Assembly (NCBI GenBank): GCA_947503625.1
Contig: CANNEK010000002.1
Span: 496,001-560,000 of the forward strand
Reading direction: 5' to 3'
Length of the DNA stretch: 64,000 nt
Source: an uncultured Kordiimonas sp.
Lineage (GTDB): Bacteria > Pseudomonadota > Alphaproteobacteria > Sphingomonadales > Kordiimonadaceae
Position numbers and translations under genes: made by a program. Under the pieces are notes generated by a model that searched no databases, was not told the DNA's origin, and saw only the letters and a program-made list of their open reading frames with translations. Below are positions 51,325-59,159 of this stretch, piece after piece. The stretch's first letter is position 1. The number at the start of each line of letters is the position of its first letter.

Positions 51325-51816
51325 ATGACAAAGCAATTCACCGCTGCACCCCAAAAACCGAATGCCAGAGACCATGCCCGCGAAACCGGGCTGCTGCCGA
51401 CCCGCCCCAGCGCGCTGTTGCAACATGCACTCGACGATTTGGTGAAAATCGAGCGCAGCGACCGCTACTATTACCGGTCCTCTTGCCCGGTTTACTACAC
51501 CACAGGCAATATGTGCGGGCTTGATCTGGCCGGGTGTGTGTTGGTGGAAACCTTCGGCGCGCCCCTGATTACGGCAAGCAACAGGCAGGTCAAGGGCGGG
51601 TTTCTGGAGAGGAGCGGGCCTTACCAGCAAAACAGGCAGGCGATGTTCGCGCTTGATTACTTCGGCAGGGGGCAGATAAACGACGCGCTCCGATGCCTTG
51701 GCATCACCAGCGTTGATTTTGAAAACAGGCCCGCCACGGCGCACGAAGGCGACAGGATGCCCTTCAACGCCTTGATGGACGGGATTGTCGCCGACCTTGA
51801 AAAGGCCGGACTGTAA
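51325..51816 (+). CDS. Conserved-looking protein of unknown function
   Basis: A 163-aa soluble protein I do not recognise. AGGAGG 6 nt before ATG 51325 and a normal codon pattern support a real gene. A Tyr/Cys-rich centre (ERSDRYYYRSSCPVYYTTGNMCGLDLAGCVL) holds three closely spaced cysteines; the second half is MFALDYFGRGQINDALRCLG followed by a helical tail (MPFNALMDGIVADLEKAGL). No signal peptide or membrane helix. It converges with the XRE regulator gene. No function can be proposed. Confidence 0.65.
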   Translation: MTKQFTAAPQKPNARDHARETGLLPTRPSALLQHALDDLVKIERSDRYYYRSSCPVYYTTGNMCGLDLAGCVLVETFGAPLITASNRQVKGGFLERSGPYQQNRQAMFALDYFGRGQINDALRCLGITSVDFENRPATAHEGDRMPFNALMDGIVADLEKAGL

Positions 51817-51872
51817 GCGCTGGGGCCCGGCCAGCATGAAGCGAAAGGCGGTGCGCTGAGGACGCCACCCTT

Positions 51873-52067
51873 CTAGTTCTCGGGCGTGAATATCTCTTCT
51901 ATGGTCATGCCAAAAGTCCGGGAGATGGTGAAGGCAAGCGGCAGGCTCGGGTCATATTTGCCGCGCTCGATCGCGATCACTGTCTGGCGCGAAACACCAA
52001 GCTGTTCCGCCAAATCTGCCTGCGACCAGCCATGTTCGGTACGAAGGTCTTTCAATCGATTGTTCAT
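51873..52067 (-). CDS. Small XRE-family (Cro/C1-type) regulator
   Basis: A 64-aa protein that is only a helix-turn-helix: NNRLKDLRTEHGWSQADLAEQLGVSRQTVIAIERGKYDPSLPLAFTISRTFGMTIEEIF. This is the short YozG-like class, typically cotranscribed with a small membrane protein and autoregulated. Its start overlaps the stop of the membrane protein gene upstream (52064-52067). The twin dyads at 52475-52529 are the natural binding sites. Confidence 0.92.
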   Translation of the reverse strand: MNNRLKDLRTEHGWSQADLAEQLGVSRQTVIAIERGKYDPSLPLAFTISRTFGMTIEEIFTPEN

Positions 52068-52459
52068 GCGTATTTTCGTTTGATAAAAACCATGGCAATG
52101 CCCTGAACGCCAATCAGCATCGGCATGATCCAGATAGTCTGCAAACCGGGAAACCCGACCCCTTCCAGAAACCCGTAGGTGAAACTGCCGACGCCAACAA
52201 TAAAGAAGGTGGTAAGCGTTGCTTCAAAGGCAATCTGCTTTTGCAATTCATCCCACGAGCGGGCGAAAACGATCACCGACCTTGCAAAGTATAAAATTGG
52301 AAGTACGGGCAACAGGGCAAGCAAAACTGGCAACCAGCCGTCGGTTCCATAACCATGCAGGAAAAAGTTTACCGAAAAGAGCACCACACCATATGTGGCA
52401 AACGACAGTATTGTGTCGCGCAGATATTTTTTTACAGCGGGTCTCATCAACGGCTCCAT
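52064..52459 (-). CDS. Small four-helix membrane protein paired with the XRE regulator
   Basis: A 131-aa inner-membrane protein with about four helices (ILSFATYGVVLFSVNFFL, WLPVLLALLPVLPILYFA, ATLTTFFIVGVGSFTYGFL, TIWIMPMLIGVQGIAMVFI) and a cytoplasmic basic tail (KRKYA). First gene of a two-gene operon with the XRE regulator. Start ATG 52459; ATG 52447 also possible. The role of such partners is unknown. Confidence 0.8.
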   Translation of the reverse strand: MEPLMRPAVKKYLRDTILSFATYGVVLFSVNFFLHGYGTDGWLPVLLALLPVLPILYFARSVIVFARSWDELQKQIAFEATLTTFFIVGVGSFTYGFLEGVGFPGLQTIWIMPMLIGVQGIAMVFIKRKYA

Positions 52460-52474
52460 TGTTGCAGTCTATTT

Positions 52475-52492
52475 TGTAAAGTACCCTTTACA
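52475..52492. promoter_or_regulatory. Operator copy 1 (perfect dyad)
   Basis: TGTAAAG-TACC-CTTTACA: 7-bp perfect arms and 4-nt centre, 16 nt upstream of the membrane protein ATG. Fifteen bases (52479-52493) recur exactly in copy 2. Likely binding site of the XRE protein. Confidence 0.65.
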
Positions 52493-52517
52493 TATCTACC
52501 GCACCACACCGTGTCAA
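52489..52517 (-). promoter_or_regulatory. Promoter of the membrane protein-XRE operon
   Basis: Minus strand: perfect -35 TTGACA (52512-52517), 17-nt spacer, -10 TATGTA (52489-52494). The -35 lies inside operator copy 2 and the -10 overlaps operator copy 1, so one regulator bound at both would shut the promoter. Confidence 0.55.
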
Positions 52518-52529
52518 GTACCCTTTACA
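52512..52529. promoter_or_regulatory. Operator copy 2 (one mismatch)
   Basis: TGTCAAG-TACC-CTTTACA. It differs from copy 1 at one base, and that base (C for A) is what creates the perfect TTGACA -35 on the minus strand. Centre-to-centre distance to copy 1 is 37 bp. Confidence 0.6.
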
Positions 52530-52564
52530 TTTCCCAAGATGTTTTTTTTGCAAACAAACGCTTG

Positions 52565-52583
52565 TTGACTTGTTAAAAGTCAA
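52565..52583. promoter_or_regulatory. Dyad upstream of the TonB receptor gene
   Basis: TTGACTT (52565-52571), GTTAA, AAGTCAA (52577-52583): perfect 7-bp inverted repeat 40 nt before the first possible start. Could be an operator for metal- or nutrient-controlled expression or a leader hairpin. It does not resemble a Fur, Zur or BtuB element. Confidence 0.4.
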
Positions 52584-52622
52584 AGCCATGGACGAACCTG
52601 GCCGGTAACGATAAACCGAACA

Positions 52623-54707
52623 GTGAAATACGAACTTTGGGGTCTGCTTTTCGTGAAATACATCGTTAACACCGTGCCATCATTGCTGGCGCTCTGCGTT
52701 TGCGCGAGCCCTGCTGCTTTCTCATTGGAAACCGACGAAAATGAAGACGCTATTGAAACCATCGTGGTTCATGGCCGGGAACTGAAGCTGATTGGTGACA
52801 TCAATGCAGCGTCCACCGGCGTTGTCGGCTATGCAGACTTTGAAAACCGGCCCTTTTCACGCGTTGGCGAGCTTGTGGAAGTTATTCCGGGTGCGGTGGC
52901 AACCCAGCACTCTGGTGAAGGCAAGGCCAACCAGTATTTCCTGCGCGGCTTTAACCTTGACCATGGAACCGACTTTTCCGCGCATGTTGACGGCGTACCT
53001 GTGAACCTGCGCACGCATGGTCATGGTCAGGGCTATCTTGACCTCAACTTTGTGATCCCTGAAGTGGTGGAACGTGTGGATTACCGCAAAGGCCCCTATT
53101 CACCAACCACCGGCGATTTCTCGTCGGCGGGTTCTGCGCGCTATTCCACGTACGAAAAAATGGACGAGGGTTTTGTTCAGTTTACCGCCGGTGAATTTGG
53201 TTACTACCGCGGGGTTGGGGCTTTGAGCCATGATATCGCCTCCGATACAACGCTGCTTTTTGCCCTTGAAGGGGCAAGTCACAATGGCCCGTGGGTGCTT
53301 GATCAAAATCTCGAAAAAATCAATGCCTTCACCAAACTTACCCACCGCACGGCAAACTGGCATATCAATATGGTTGCCAGCGCCTATGACAGCTCGTGGA
53401 ATGCCACTGACCAGGTACCGGAACGTGCGATTGAAAATGGTATCATTGACAGGTTCGGTTTTATCGACAGTGACCTTGGCGGCGACACGACCAGGCTCAG
53501 CTTTTCAGTGCAGTCACGCCACCAAACCCCTGCGGGCACGAGCACAGAGATATCTGCGTACGCGGTTTCCTATGATTTTTCATTGTTTTCAAACTTCACC
53601 TATTTTCTGGATGACCCGTTGAACGGTGACGAGTTTGAGCAGATCGACGAGCGCAGCTATTATGGGGGTGCCGTCACCCACGAACGGCAGGCAAACGATC
53701 AGCTTACCTTTCGGGTTGGCGCGGAGGGGCGTTTTGACAACATCTCGGATGTGGGCCTGTTCAGAACGGCTGCACGCCAGCGGCTTTCAACGGTCCGGCG
53801 CGACAGCGTTGACCAGCTAAGCCTGTCCGCATGGGGCGAAGTGGAAATTCACCTGACCGAACGACTGCGGGCAACCGCCGGTTTGCGCGGGGACTATTAT
53901 GATGCCGATGTAGATGCCATCAGCATGCCGGTTAACAGCGGGACCGCAGATGATACGTTGGTATCGCCAAGTTTTGCCCTGGCGTGGCGTGCCACCGAAA
54001 ACCTTGAACTTTACGCCAACTATGGCCGGGGCTTTCATTCCAATGACGTGCGCGGTGCAACCATTTCAATTGACCCGAATTCCGGCGACGCGGTTGACCC
54101 GGTACCCATTCTTGTTCGCTCCAAAGGGGCGGAACTGGGTGCGCGGCTTGAGCACAAAGGCCTGACAGCGACTGTTGCACTGTTCATGCTTGATCTGGAT
54201 TCGGAGCTTGTCTTTGTCGGCGATGCAGGAACAACCGAGGCCAACGACGCGTCTTCACGGGTTGGTATCGAAACCAGCCTGTTCTGGCGCCCCAACGACT
54301 GGCTTGTTGTGGATGCAAGCGCAGCCTGGACGGATGCCGAGTTTGATATAGCAGGTAATGAAACCTACATTCCCGGTGCCGTAAAGCGGGTGCTGGGGGG
54401 CGGCATGACAGCCCAGTTCAGCTCATGGACGGTCAGTGCGCGCCTTCGTCATTTTGGCGCAGCACCGCTGATTGAAGACGGGTCGGTTTTCTCCGAACCG
54501 ACAACATTGGTAAACATGGCGGTCAATTATGACTGGCGGCAGGTGACGCTTGGTTTTGAACTATTGAATGTGTTTGATGCCGAAGATGCCGACATCAGTT
54601 ATTTTTTCGAGTCCCGGTTACCCGGGGAGACATCGCCCGTGGAAGATATTCACCTCCACCCCGTGGAGCCGAGGCAGGTACGGGCGAGTCTTCGCTATAA
54701 TTTCTAG
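52623..54707 (+). CDS. TonB-dependent outer-membrane receptor
   Basis: A 694-aa outer-membrane beta-barrel receptor. Signal peptide (YIVNTVPSLLALCVCASPAAFS), TonB-box-like ETIVVHG (~45-51), plug domain with PFSRVGELVEVIPGAVATQHSGEGKANQYFLRGFNLDHGTDFSAHVDGVPVN, then HGHGQGYLDLNFVIPEVVERVDYRKGPY, and a barrel ending in the aromatic terminal strand LRYNF. The substrate is unknown. Start: GTG 52623 gives the longest frame; GTG 52653 puts the signal peptide in the usual position and has GGGG 10 nt upstream. The nonamer GTGAAATAC occurs at both candidate starts. Confidence 0.92.
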   Translation: MKYELWGLLFVKYIVNTVPSLLALCVCASPAAFSLETDENEDAIETIVVHGRELKLIGDINAASTGVVGYADFENRPFSRVGELVEVIPGAVATQHSGEGKANQYFLRGFNLDHGTDFSAHVDGVPVNLRTHGHGQGYLDLNFVIPEVVERVDYRKGPYSPTTGDFSSAGSARYSTYEKMDEGFVQFTAGEFGYYRGVGALSHDIASDTTLLFALEGASHNGPWVLDQNLEKINAFTKLTHRTANWHINMVASAYDSSWNATDQVPERAIENGIIDRFGFIDSDLGGDTTRLSFSVQSRHQTPAGTSTEISAYAVSYDFSLFSNFTYFLDDPLNGDEFEQIDERSYYGGAVTHERQANDQLTFRVGAEGRFDNISDVGLFRTAARQRLSTVRRDSVDQLSLSAWGEVEIHLTERLRATAGLRGDYYDADVDAISMPVNSGTADDTLVSPSFALAWRATENLELYANYGRGFHSNDVRGATISIDPNSGDAVDPVPILVRSKGAELGARLEHKGLTATVALFMLDLDSELVFVGDAGTTEANDASSRVGIETSLFWRPNDWLVVDASAAWTDAEFDIAGNETYIPGAVKRVLGGGMTAQFSSWTVSARLRHFGAAPLIEDGSVFSEPTTLVNMAVNYDWRQVTLGFELLNVFDAEDADISYFFESRLPGETSPVEDIHLHPVEPRQVRASLRYNF

Positions 54708-54757
54708 ATAGTTTCTGGCTTTCAGGACAAAAATGGCATGCCGGGCCCGGGAAACAA

Positions 54758-55375
54758 TCAGGCTTCGGTATCGAGCTTTTTCTCTTCACTCTTGGCAACA
54801 CCCACCATCGCAGGCCGCAAAAGACGGTCCTTGATCACATAGCCGGCGGCAACTACCTGCATCACGCTACCCGGCGCATGGTCAGGGGTCGGAACCTCAA
54901 ACATGGCCTGATGAAACTTGTGATCAAATTTCTCGCCAACTTCAGGCTCGACTTTTTTAATGCCGTAGCGTTCCATGGTGTTCAACAGCTCGCGCTCTGT
55001 CATCTCTACGCCTTCAACGAACGCCTTCATATCATCAGCGGTATCGTCAGGCATGGAATCAAGTGCACGGCGCAGGTTGTCACTGACAGTGAGCATGTCG
55101 CGGGCAAAGCCGGTGACAGCATAGGCGCTGGCGTCAGCGCGGTCACGGTCAGCGCGACGACGGACGTTTTCTGTCTCGGCGCGGGCGCGGAGAACCTGAT
55201 CCTTTAACATCGCAACTTCTTCCTGCAAGGCTGCGACCGGATCTGTTTCCACTTCCATATCCACATCTTCCGGCAGTGGGTCAGTGGCTTCTGAATGGGC
55301 GCTTTCACCCGGAACTGCGTCCATGTCCTGATGCTGTTCTTCTTCTGCTGCAGGTTTTTCTTCTTGTGCGCTCAT
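54758..55375 (-). CDS. grpE: GrpE nucleotide exchange factor
   Basis: A 205-aa DnaK co-chaperone. The acidic, disordered N-terminus (~1-55) is followed by a long coiled coil ([59 protein letters not shown]) and the C-terminal beta domain with [41 protein letters not shown], the GrpE signature. It follows hrcA by 28 nt. dnaK and dnaJ are not in the window. It converges with the TonB receptor gene. Confidence 0.97.
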   Translation of the reverse strand: MSAQEEKPAAEEEQHQDMDAVPGESAHSEATDPLPEDVDMEVETDPVAALQEEVAMLKDQVLRARAETENVRRRADRDRADASAYAVTGFARDMLTVSDNLRRALDSMPDDTADDMKAFVEGVEMTERELLNTMERYGIKKVEPEVGEKFDHKFHQAMFEVPTPDHAPGSVMQVVAAGYVIKDRLLRPAMVGVAKSEEKKLDTEA

Positions 55376-55403
55376 GTCACGGTATTCCTAAACTGATCAA
55401 ACT

Positions 55404-56450
55404 CTATAAAAGTCGGCCAACCACCTGGGCCGTATAGTCAACCATGGGTACAATCCGGGCATAATTGAGCCGTGTAGGACCAATCACCCCTATCACACCA
55501 ACGATTTTGTTCGCGCCATTCATATAGGGAGAAACCACCAGAGATGAACCCGATAGCGAAAATAAATTATTCTCTGACCCTATGAAAAGGCGCACGCCGC
55601 GCCCGTCTTTGGCGAGTTCCATCAATTTGATCAAGTCTTTTTTGCGTTCAAGTTCGTCAAAAAGCTGTTTCATGCGGTCCAGGTCATCGGCGACCTGCAC
55701 ATTTTCCAGCAGATTGCTCTGGCCCGAAACAATCAGTGTAGACGGGTGATTATCATCGCCAGCCCACACCGCCAGGCCGCTTTTCACCACTTTTTCCGAT
55801 AGATCATCCAGCTCACTCTGATGGCTGGCAAGTTCAGCATCAATCGCGCTCAGAACGTCATCGATGGCGCGACCGGCAAGGCGCGCGTTTAGAAAATTGG
55901 TGGCCTGAACCAGCACGGATGTCGGTAACCCTAACGGCACATCGATCAGGCGATTCTCGACAACACCATCTTCCGACACCATAACAACCAGTGCTTTGTC
56001 CGCGGCGATTGGCACAAATTCGATATGGCGCACACGCGCATCCTGATGCGGCACCATCACCAGCGACGCGCACTGCGAAAGACCGGACAGCGCTTTTGTC
56101 GCGTCGGAAAGCACATTTTCAAACTGTTTGCCGGAAGCAACGCACTGACCTTTGATCGCCTCACGCTCTTCTTTTGTCAGATTGCCGACTTCCATCATGC
56201 CATCGACAAACAACCTGAGACCAAGGTCGGTCGGCACACGCCCGGCAGATGTGTGCGGTGCCGAAACCAACCCAGCCTCTTCAAGATCAGCCATGACATT
56301 ACGGATCGTCGCCGCTGATACACTGATGCCATCCGAGCGACTGATGGTACGGGAGCCAACCGGATCACCTGTATCCAGGTAAGTTTCGACAATCTGCTGG
56401 AAAATTGTCCTTGATCGGTCCGTCAGCTGCGCAATCGACATGCGTGTCAT
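55404..56450 (-). CDS. hrcA: Heat-inducible transcription repressor HrcA
   Basis: A 348-aa HrcA. The N-terminal winged helix (RSRTIFQQIVETYLDTGDPVGSRTISRSDGISVSAATIRNVMADLEEAGLVSAPHTSAGRVPTDLGLRLFVD) and the C-terminal GAF-like effector domain (IGSENNLFSLSGSSLVVSPYMNGANKIVGVIGVIGPTRLNYARIVPMVDY) are intact. HrcA represses chaperone genes through CIRCE. No CIRCE is visible in front of hrcA itself. Start ATG 56450 or 56441. It is divergent from rph, as in other alphaproteobacteria. Confidence 0.97.
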   Translation of the reverse strand: MTRMSIAQLTDRSRTIFQQIVETYLDTGDPVGSRTISRSDGISVSAATIRNVMADLEEAGLVSAPHTSAGRVPTDLGLRLFVDGMMEVGNLTKEEREAIKGQCVASGKQFENVLSDATKALSGLSQCASLVMVPHQDARVRHIEFVPIAADKALVVMVSEDGVVENRLIDVPLGLPTSVLVQATNFLNARLAGRAIDDVLSAIDAELASHQSELDDLSEKVVKSGLAVWAGDDNHPSTLIVSGQSNLLENVQVADDLDRMKQLFDELERKKDLIKLMELAKDGRGVRLFIGSENNLFSLSGSSLVVSPYMNGANKIVGVIGVIGPTRLNYARIVPMVDYTAQVVGRLL

Positions 56451-56491
56451 TCTCCGTTTTCCTCAGGTATGCCAGCTTTTTTCTACCTGAA

Positions 56492-56520
56492 AGGTAAGAA
56501 AACAGCGCGCGGTCCGTCAA
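56492..56520 (-). promoter_or_regulatory. Probable hrcA-grpE promoter
   Basis: Minus strand: TTGACG (56515-56520), 17-nt spacer, TTACCT (56492-56497), about 40 nt before the hrcA start. A hairpin (TACCT/AGGTA) overlaps the -10 region. Confidence 0.4.
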
Positions 56521-56556
56521 TCCATTAATAATGGCCCACAAATACTGTGAAGGCCT

Positions 56557-56585
56557 TTGACCTATATGGGGTGGCAGAGTAGAAG
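56557..56585 (+). promoter_or_regulatory. Probable rph promoter
   Basis: TTGACC (56557-56562), 17-nt spacer, TAGAAG (56580-56585), 40 nt before ATG 56625. Confidence 0.4.
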
Positions 56586-56624
56586 GGGCAACAATGATGG
56601 ATATTTCCAAATAAAGGATAAAAC

Positions 56625-57344
56625 ATGCGACCGAGCGGAAGAACCCACGATGAGATGCGCGCAATTGAAATGACACCCGGTTTTGCAAAGCACGCTGAAG
56701 GCAGCTGTTTTGTCAAATTTGGCGATACCCATGTACTTGTTACCGCAACGTTTGAAGAGCGCACGCCCCCTTGGCTCAGAGACACAGGCAAAGGCTGGAT
56801 CACAGCAGAATACGGTATGCTGCCCCGGGCTACCCACGGTCGTGTGCCACGCGAGGCGGCAAAGGGCAAGCAATCGGGCCGCACACAGGAAATCCAGCGA
56901 TTGATTGGCCGCGCAATGCGCGCTGTTGTTGACCTGGAGCTGATGGGCGAACGCCAGATCAGGCTTGATTGCGATGTTATTCAGGCGGACGGAGGCACCC
57001 GCACGGCGTCGATTTCCGGTGCTTATGTCGCCCTTAGCCAATGCTTCGACTGGTTAATAAAGGAAGGTGTGCTGGCAGTATCCCCATTCACAGACAGTGT
57101 TGCTGCGATTTCCTGCGGTATCTATGAAGGCAATCCGGTGCTGGATCTCGACTATCCTGAGGATAGTGCCGCAGCGACAGACGCCAATTTTGTCCTGACG
57201 GGCAACGGCGGCATTGTGGAAATTCAATCAACAGCCGAAGAAGAGCCCTTTTCGGAAGAAGAGTTTATGCGCCTTCTGCGCCTTGCCCGTATTGGCTGCG
57301 ACGAAATCAAACGTGCACAAGACGCTGCCATAGCAGCGTTCTGA
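56625..57344 (+). CDS. rph: Ribonuclease PH
   Basis: A 239-aa phosphorolytic 3'-exoribonuclease that trims tRNA precursors. It has the RNase PH core: [77 protein letters not shown], phosphate-binding [54 protein letters not shown], and full C-terminus. Unlike the frameshifted rph of E. coli K-12 this one is intact. Start ATG 56625 with AAAGGA upstream. It leads the rph-rdgB-hemW operon. Confidence 0.97.
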   Translation: MRPSGRTHDEMRAIEMTPGFAKHAEGSCFVKFGDTHVLVTATFEERTPPWLRDTGKGWITAEYGMLPRATHGRVPREAAKGKQSGRTQEIQRLIGRAMRAVVDLELMGERQIRLDCDVIQADGGTRTASISGAYVALSQCFDWLIKEGVLAVSPFTDSVAAISCGIYEGNPVLDLDYPEDSAAATDANFVLTGNGGIVEIQSTAEEEPFSEEEFMRLLRLARIGCDEIKRAQDAAIAAF

Positions 57345-57362
57345 ACCGGAAAGTCGCAGAGT

Positions 57363-57962
57363 ATGGCCCGGCATTTTGACGGCAAAAAACTGGTGATCGC
57401 CAGCCATAATCAGGGCAAGGTTCGTGAGATTGGCGAACTTCTGGCACCCTTTGGCGTGGAAACGATTTCGGCTGGCGAGCTTGGCCTGCCGGAACCGGTT
57501 GAAGACGGCAGTACCTTCATTGCCAACGCCGAGATCAAGGCGCATGCAGCGGCCATGGCCTCTGGCCTTCCTGCGCTTTCCGATGACAGCGGACTGGAGG
57601 TAGCAGGGCTTGACGGAGACCCGGGTATTTTCAGCGCACGCTGGTGCGGACCCGATAAGGACTTCACTGTCGGCATGCGAATGATCAACGAAAAACTCGG
57701 TGACACCCCCGAGCGCGGTGCCAATTTTACCTGCGCGCTTACCCTCGCATGGCCTGACGGCCACATGGAAAGTTTTGAAGGCAGGGTTTTTGGTACGGTG
57801 ACCTGGCCAATGCGCGGAACAAGGGGCTTTGGTTACGACCCGATTTTCATTCCGGATGGATTCACGAGAACGTTTGCGGAAATGGACCCGGCAGACAAAC
57901 ATGCGATGAGCCACCGAGCAGATGCCTTCCGGCAGTTGATTGATGCCTGTTTCAGGGCCTGA
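57363..57962 (+). CDS. rdgB: RdgB/HAM1 non-canonical purine NTP pyrophosphatase
   Basis: A 199-aa enzyme that hydrolyses dITP, ITP and XTP to monophosphates, protecting DNA and RNA. Substrate loop [14 protein letters not shown] (~14-27), [30 protein letters not shown] with catalytic Asp residues, GARFSARWCG-type segment as [13 protein letters not shown], and C-terminal [13 protein letters not shown] and [16 protein letters not shown]. Eighteen nt after rph; its end overlaps the hemW start. Confidence 0.96.
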   Translation: MARHFDGKKLVIASHNQGKVREIGELLAPFGVETISAGELGLPEPVEDGSTFIANAEIKAHAAAMASGLPALSDDSGLEVAGLDGDPGIFSARWCGPDKDFTVGMRMINEKLGDTPERGANFTCALTLAWPDGHMESFEGRVFGTVTWPMRGTRGFGYDPIFIPDGFTRTFAEMDPADKHAMSHRADAFRQLIDACFRA

Positions 57963-59148
57963 GAGCCAGCCAGGCCTTCCCGGTTCGGATACGGCAACAT
58001 CAGCCGCGATCTATGTGCACTGGCCGTTTTGTGAAAAAAAGTGCCCCTATTGTGATTTCAACAGCCATGTTCGGGATCATGTCGACCAGCAAGTTTGGCA
58101 GAAAGCGATGCTGCAGGAGATTGCAACATTCGCTGCGCATTTTCCGAACCTGAAAGCTTCTTCAATCTTTTTTGGTGGGGGCACCCCCAGTCTGATGCCA
58201 CCAGATACCACCAATGCCATTATTGATGAGATCAAAAAATACTGGCAACCGGATGACGACATTGAAATCACACTTGAAGCGAACCCTTCAAGTGTTGAAG
58301 CAAGTCGCTTCGCCGCTTATGCACAGGCCGGTGTAAATCGTGTTTCACTGGGCGTTCAAAGCTTTAACGACAGTTCCTTAAAGTTTCTTGGCAGGCTGCA
58401 CTCAGCGCAAGAAGCGTTGGCAGCACTTGATGTTGCACAAGACAACTTTGCGCGCGTAAGTAATGACTTGATATATGCGCTTCCTCATCAATCACGTGAA
58501 GAGTGGCAAGCAGAACTGCAGCAGGCCCTTGAGTTTTCGCCTTCACACCTTTCACTGTATCAACTAACAATCGAGGAAGGTACAGCCTTCTATCATCAGT
58601 TCAGGCGAGGCAGGTTTTCCCTGCCGAACGAAGACGAAGCAGCGGCATTGTTCGAGTTAACGCAGGGTATAACGCAAGCAGCAGGTCTTCCCGCCTATGA
58701 AACCTCCAACCATGCGAAACCCGGAGAAGAGTCCCGGCACAACCTCGCCTACTGGCAAGGACTGCCTTATGTCGGTATTGGCCCCGGGGCACACGGCCGA
58801 CTTCCCGGACCGGCCACCGGTACCGCATACGCACACTTTCAGATAAAACGACCGGAAGACTGGGTTTTGGCAGTGCAAAGCCGGAGGGTCGGCCTTGCGG
58901 AGGTTGACTTGATTGACCGGGATGACCGGGCTGTTGAGGCAATCATGATGGGGCTTCGCCTTGCCAGGGGAATAGAGCGGGAGACATTCAGGCACAGGTT
59001 TGGTCAAGACCTAATGGCCTACATTGACCTTGAGAATCTCGAGGACCTTATTGAGCAGGGGTATGTGAATTCTTTCCGCTCATCACTTTCCCTGACCGGA
59101 AAAGGTTCGCCTTTGCTGAATTTTCTCCTGCCCAAGATCCTGAAATAG
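57943..59148 (+). CDS. hemW: HemW-type radical SAM protein
   Basis: A 401-aa member of the coproporphyrinogen-dehydrogenase-like family. The cluster motif [10 protein letters not shown] (CX3CX2CxF) lies near residue 33, in [19 protein letters not shown], followed by [31 protein letters not shown] and [10 protein letters not shown]. It lacks the extra cysteine and N-terminal part of HemN and follows rdgB, the usual hemW context; HemW binds haem and is thought to act as a haem chaperone. ATG 57943 overlaps the end of rdgB by 20 nt. Confidence 0.94.
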   Translation: MPVSGPESQPGLPGSDTATSAAIYVHWPFCEKKCPYCDFNSHVRDHVDQQVWQKAMLQEIATFAAHFPNLKASSIFFGGGTPSLMPPDTTNAIIDEIKKYWQPDDDIEITLEANPSSVEASRFAAYAQAGVNRVSLGVQSFNDSSLKFLGRLHSAQEALAALDVAQDNFARVSNDLIYALPHQSREEWQAELQQALEFSPSHLSLYQLTIEEGTAFYHQFRRGRFSLPNEDEAAALFELTQGITQAAGLPAYETSNHAKPGEESRHNLAYWQGLPYVGIGPGAHGRLPGPATGTAYAHFQIKRPEDWVLAVQSRRVGLAEVDLIDRDDRAVEAIMMGLRLARGIERETFRHRFGQDLMAYIDLENLEDLIEQGYVNSFRSSLSLTGKGSPLLNFLLPKILK

Positions 59149-59159
59149 TGTCGAATTGG

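Noticed and set aside
57943-59148. Oxygen-independent coproporphyrinogen oxidase (HemN)
   Set aside because: It has the shorter HemW form and position after rdgB; true HemN is longer and has an extra N-terminal segment and an additional cysteine.
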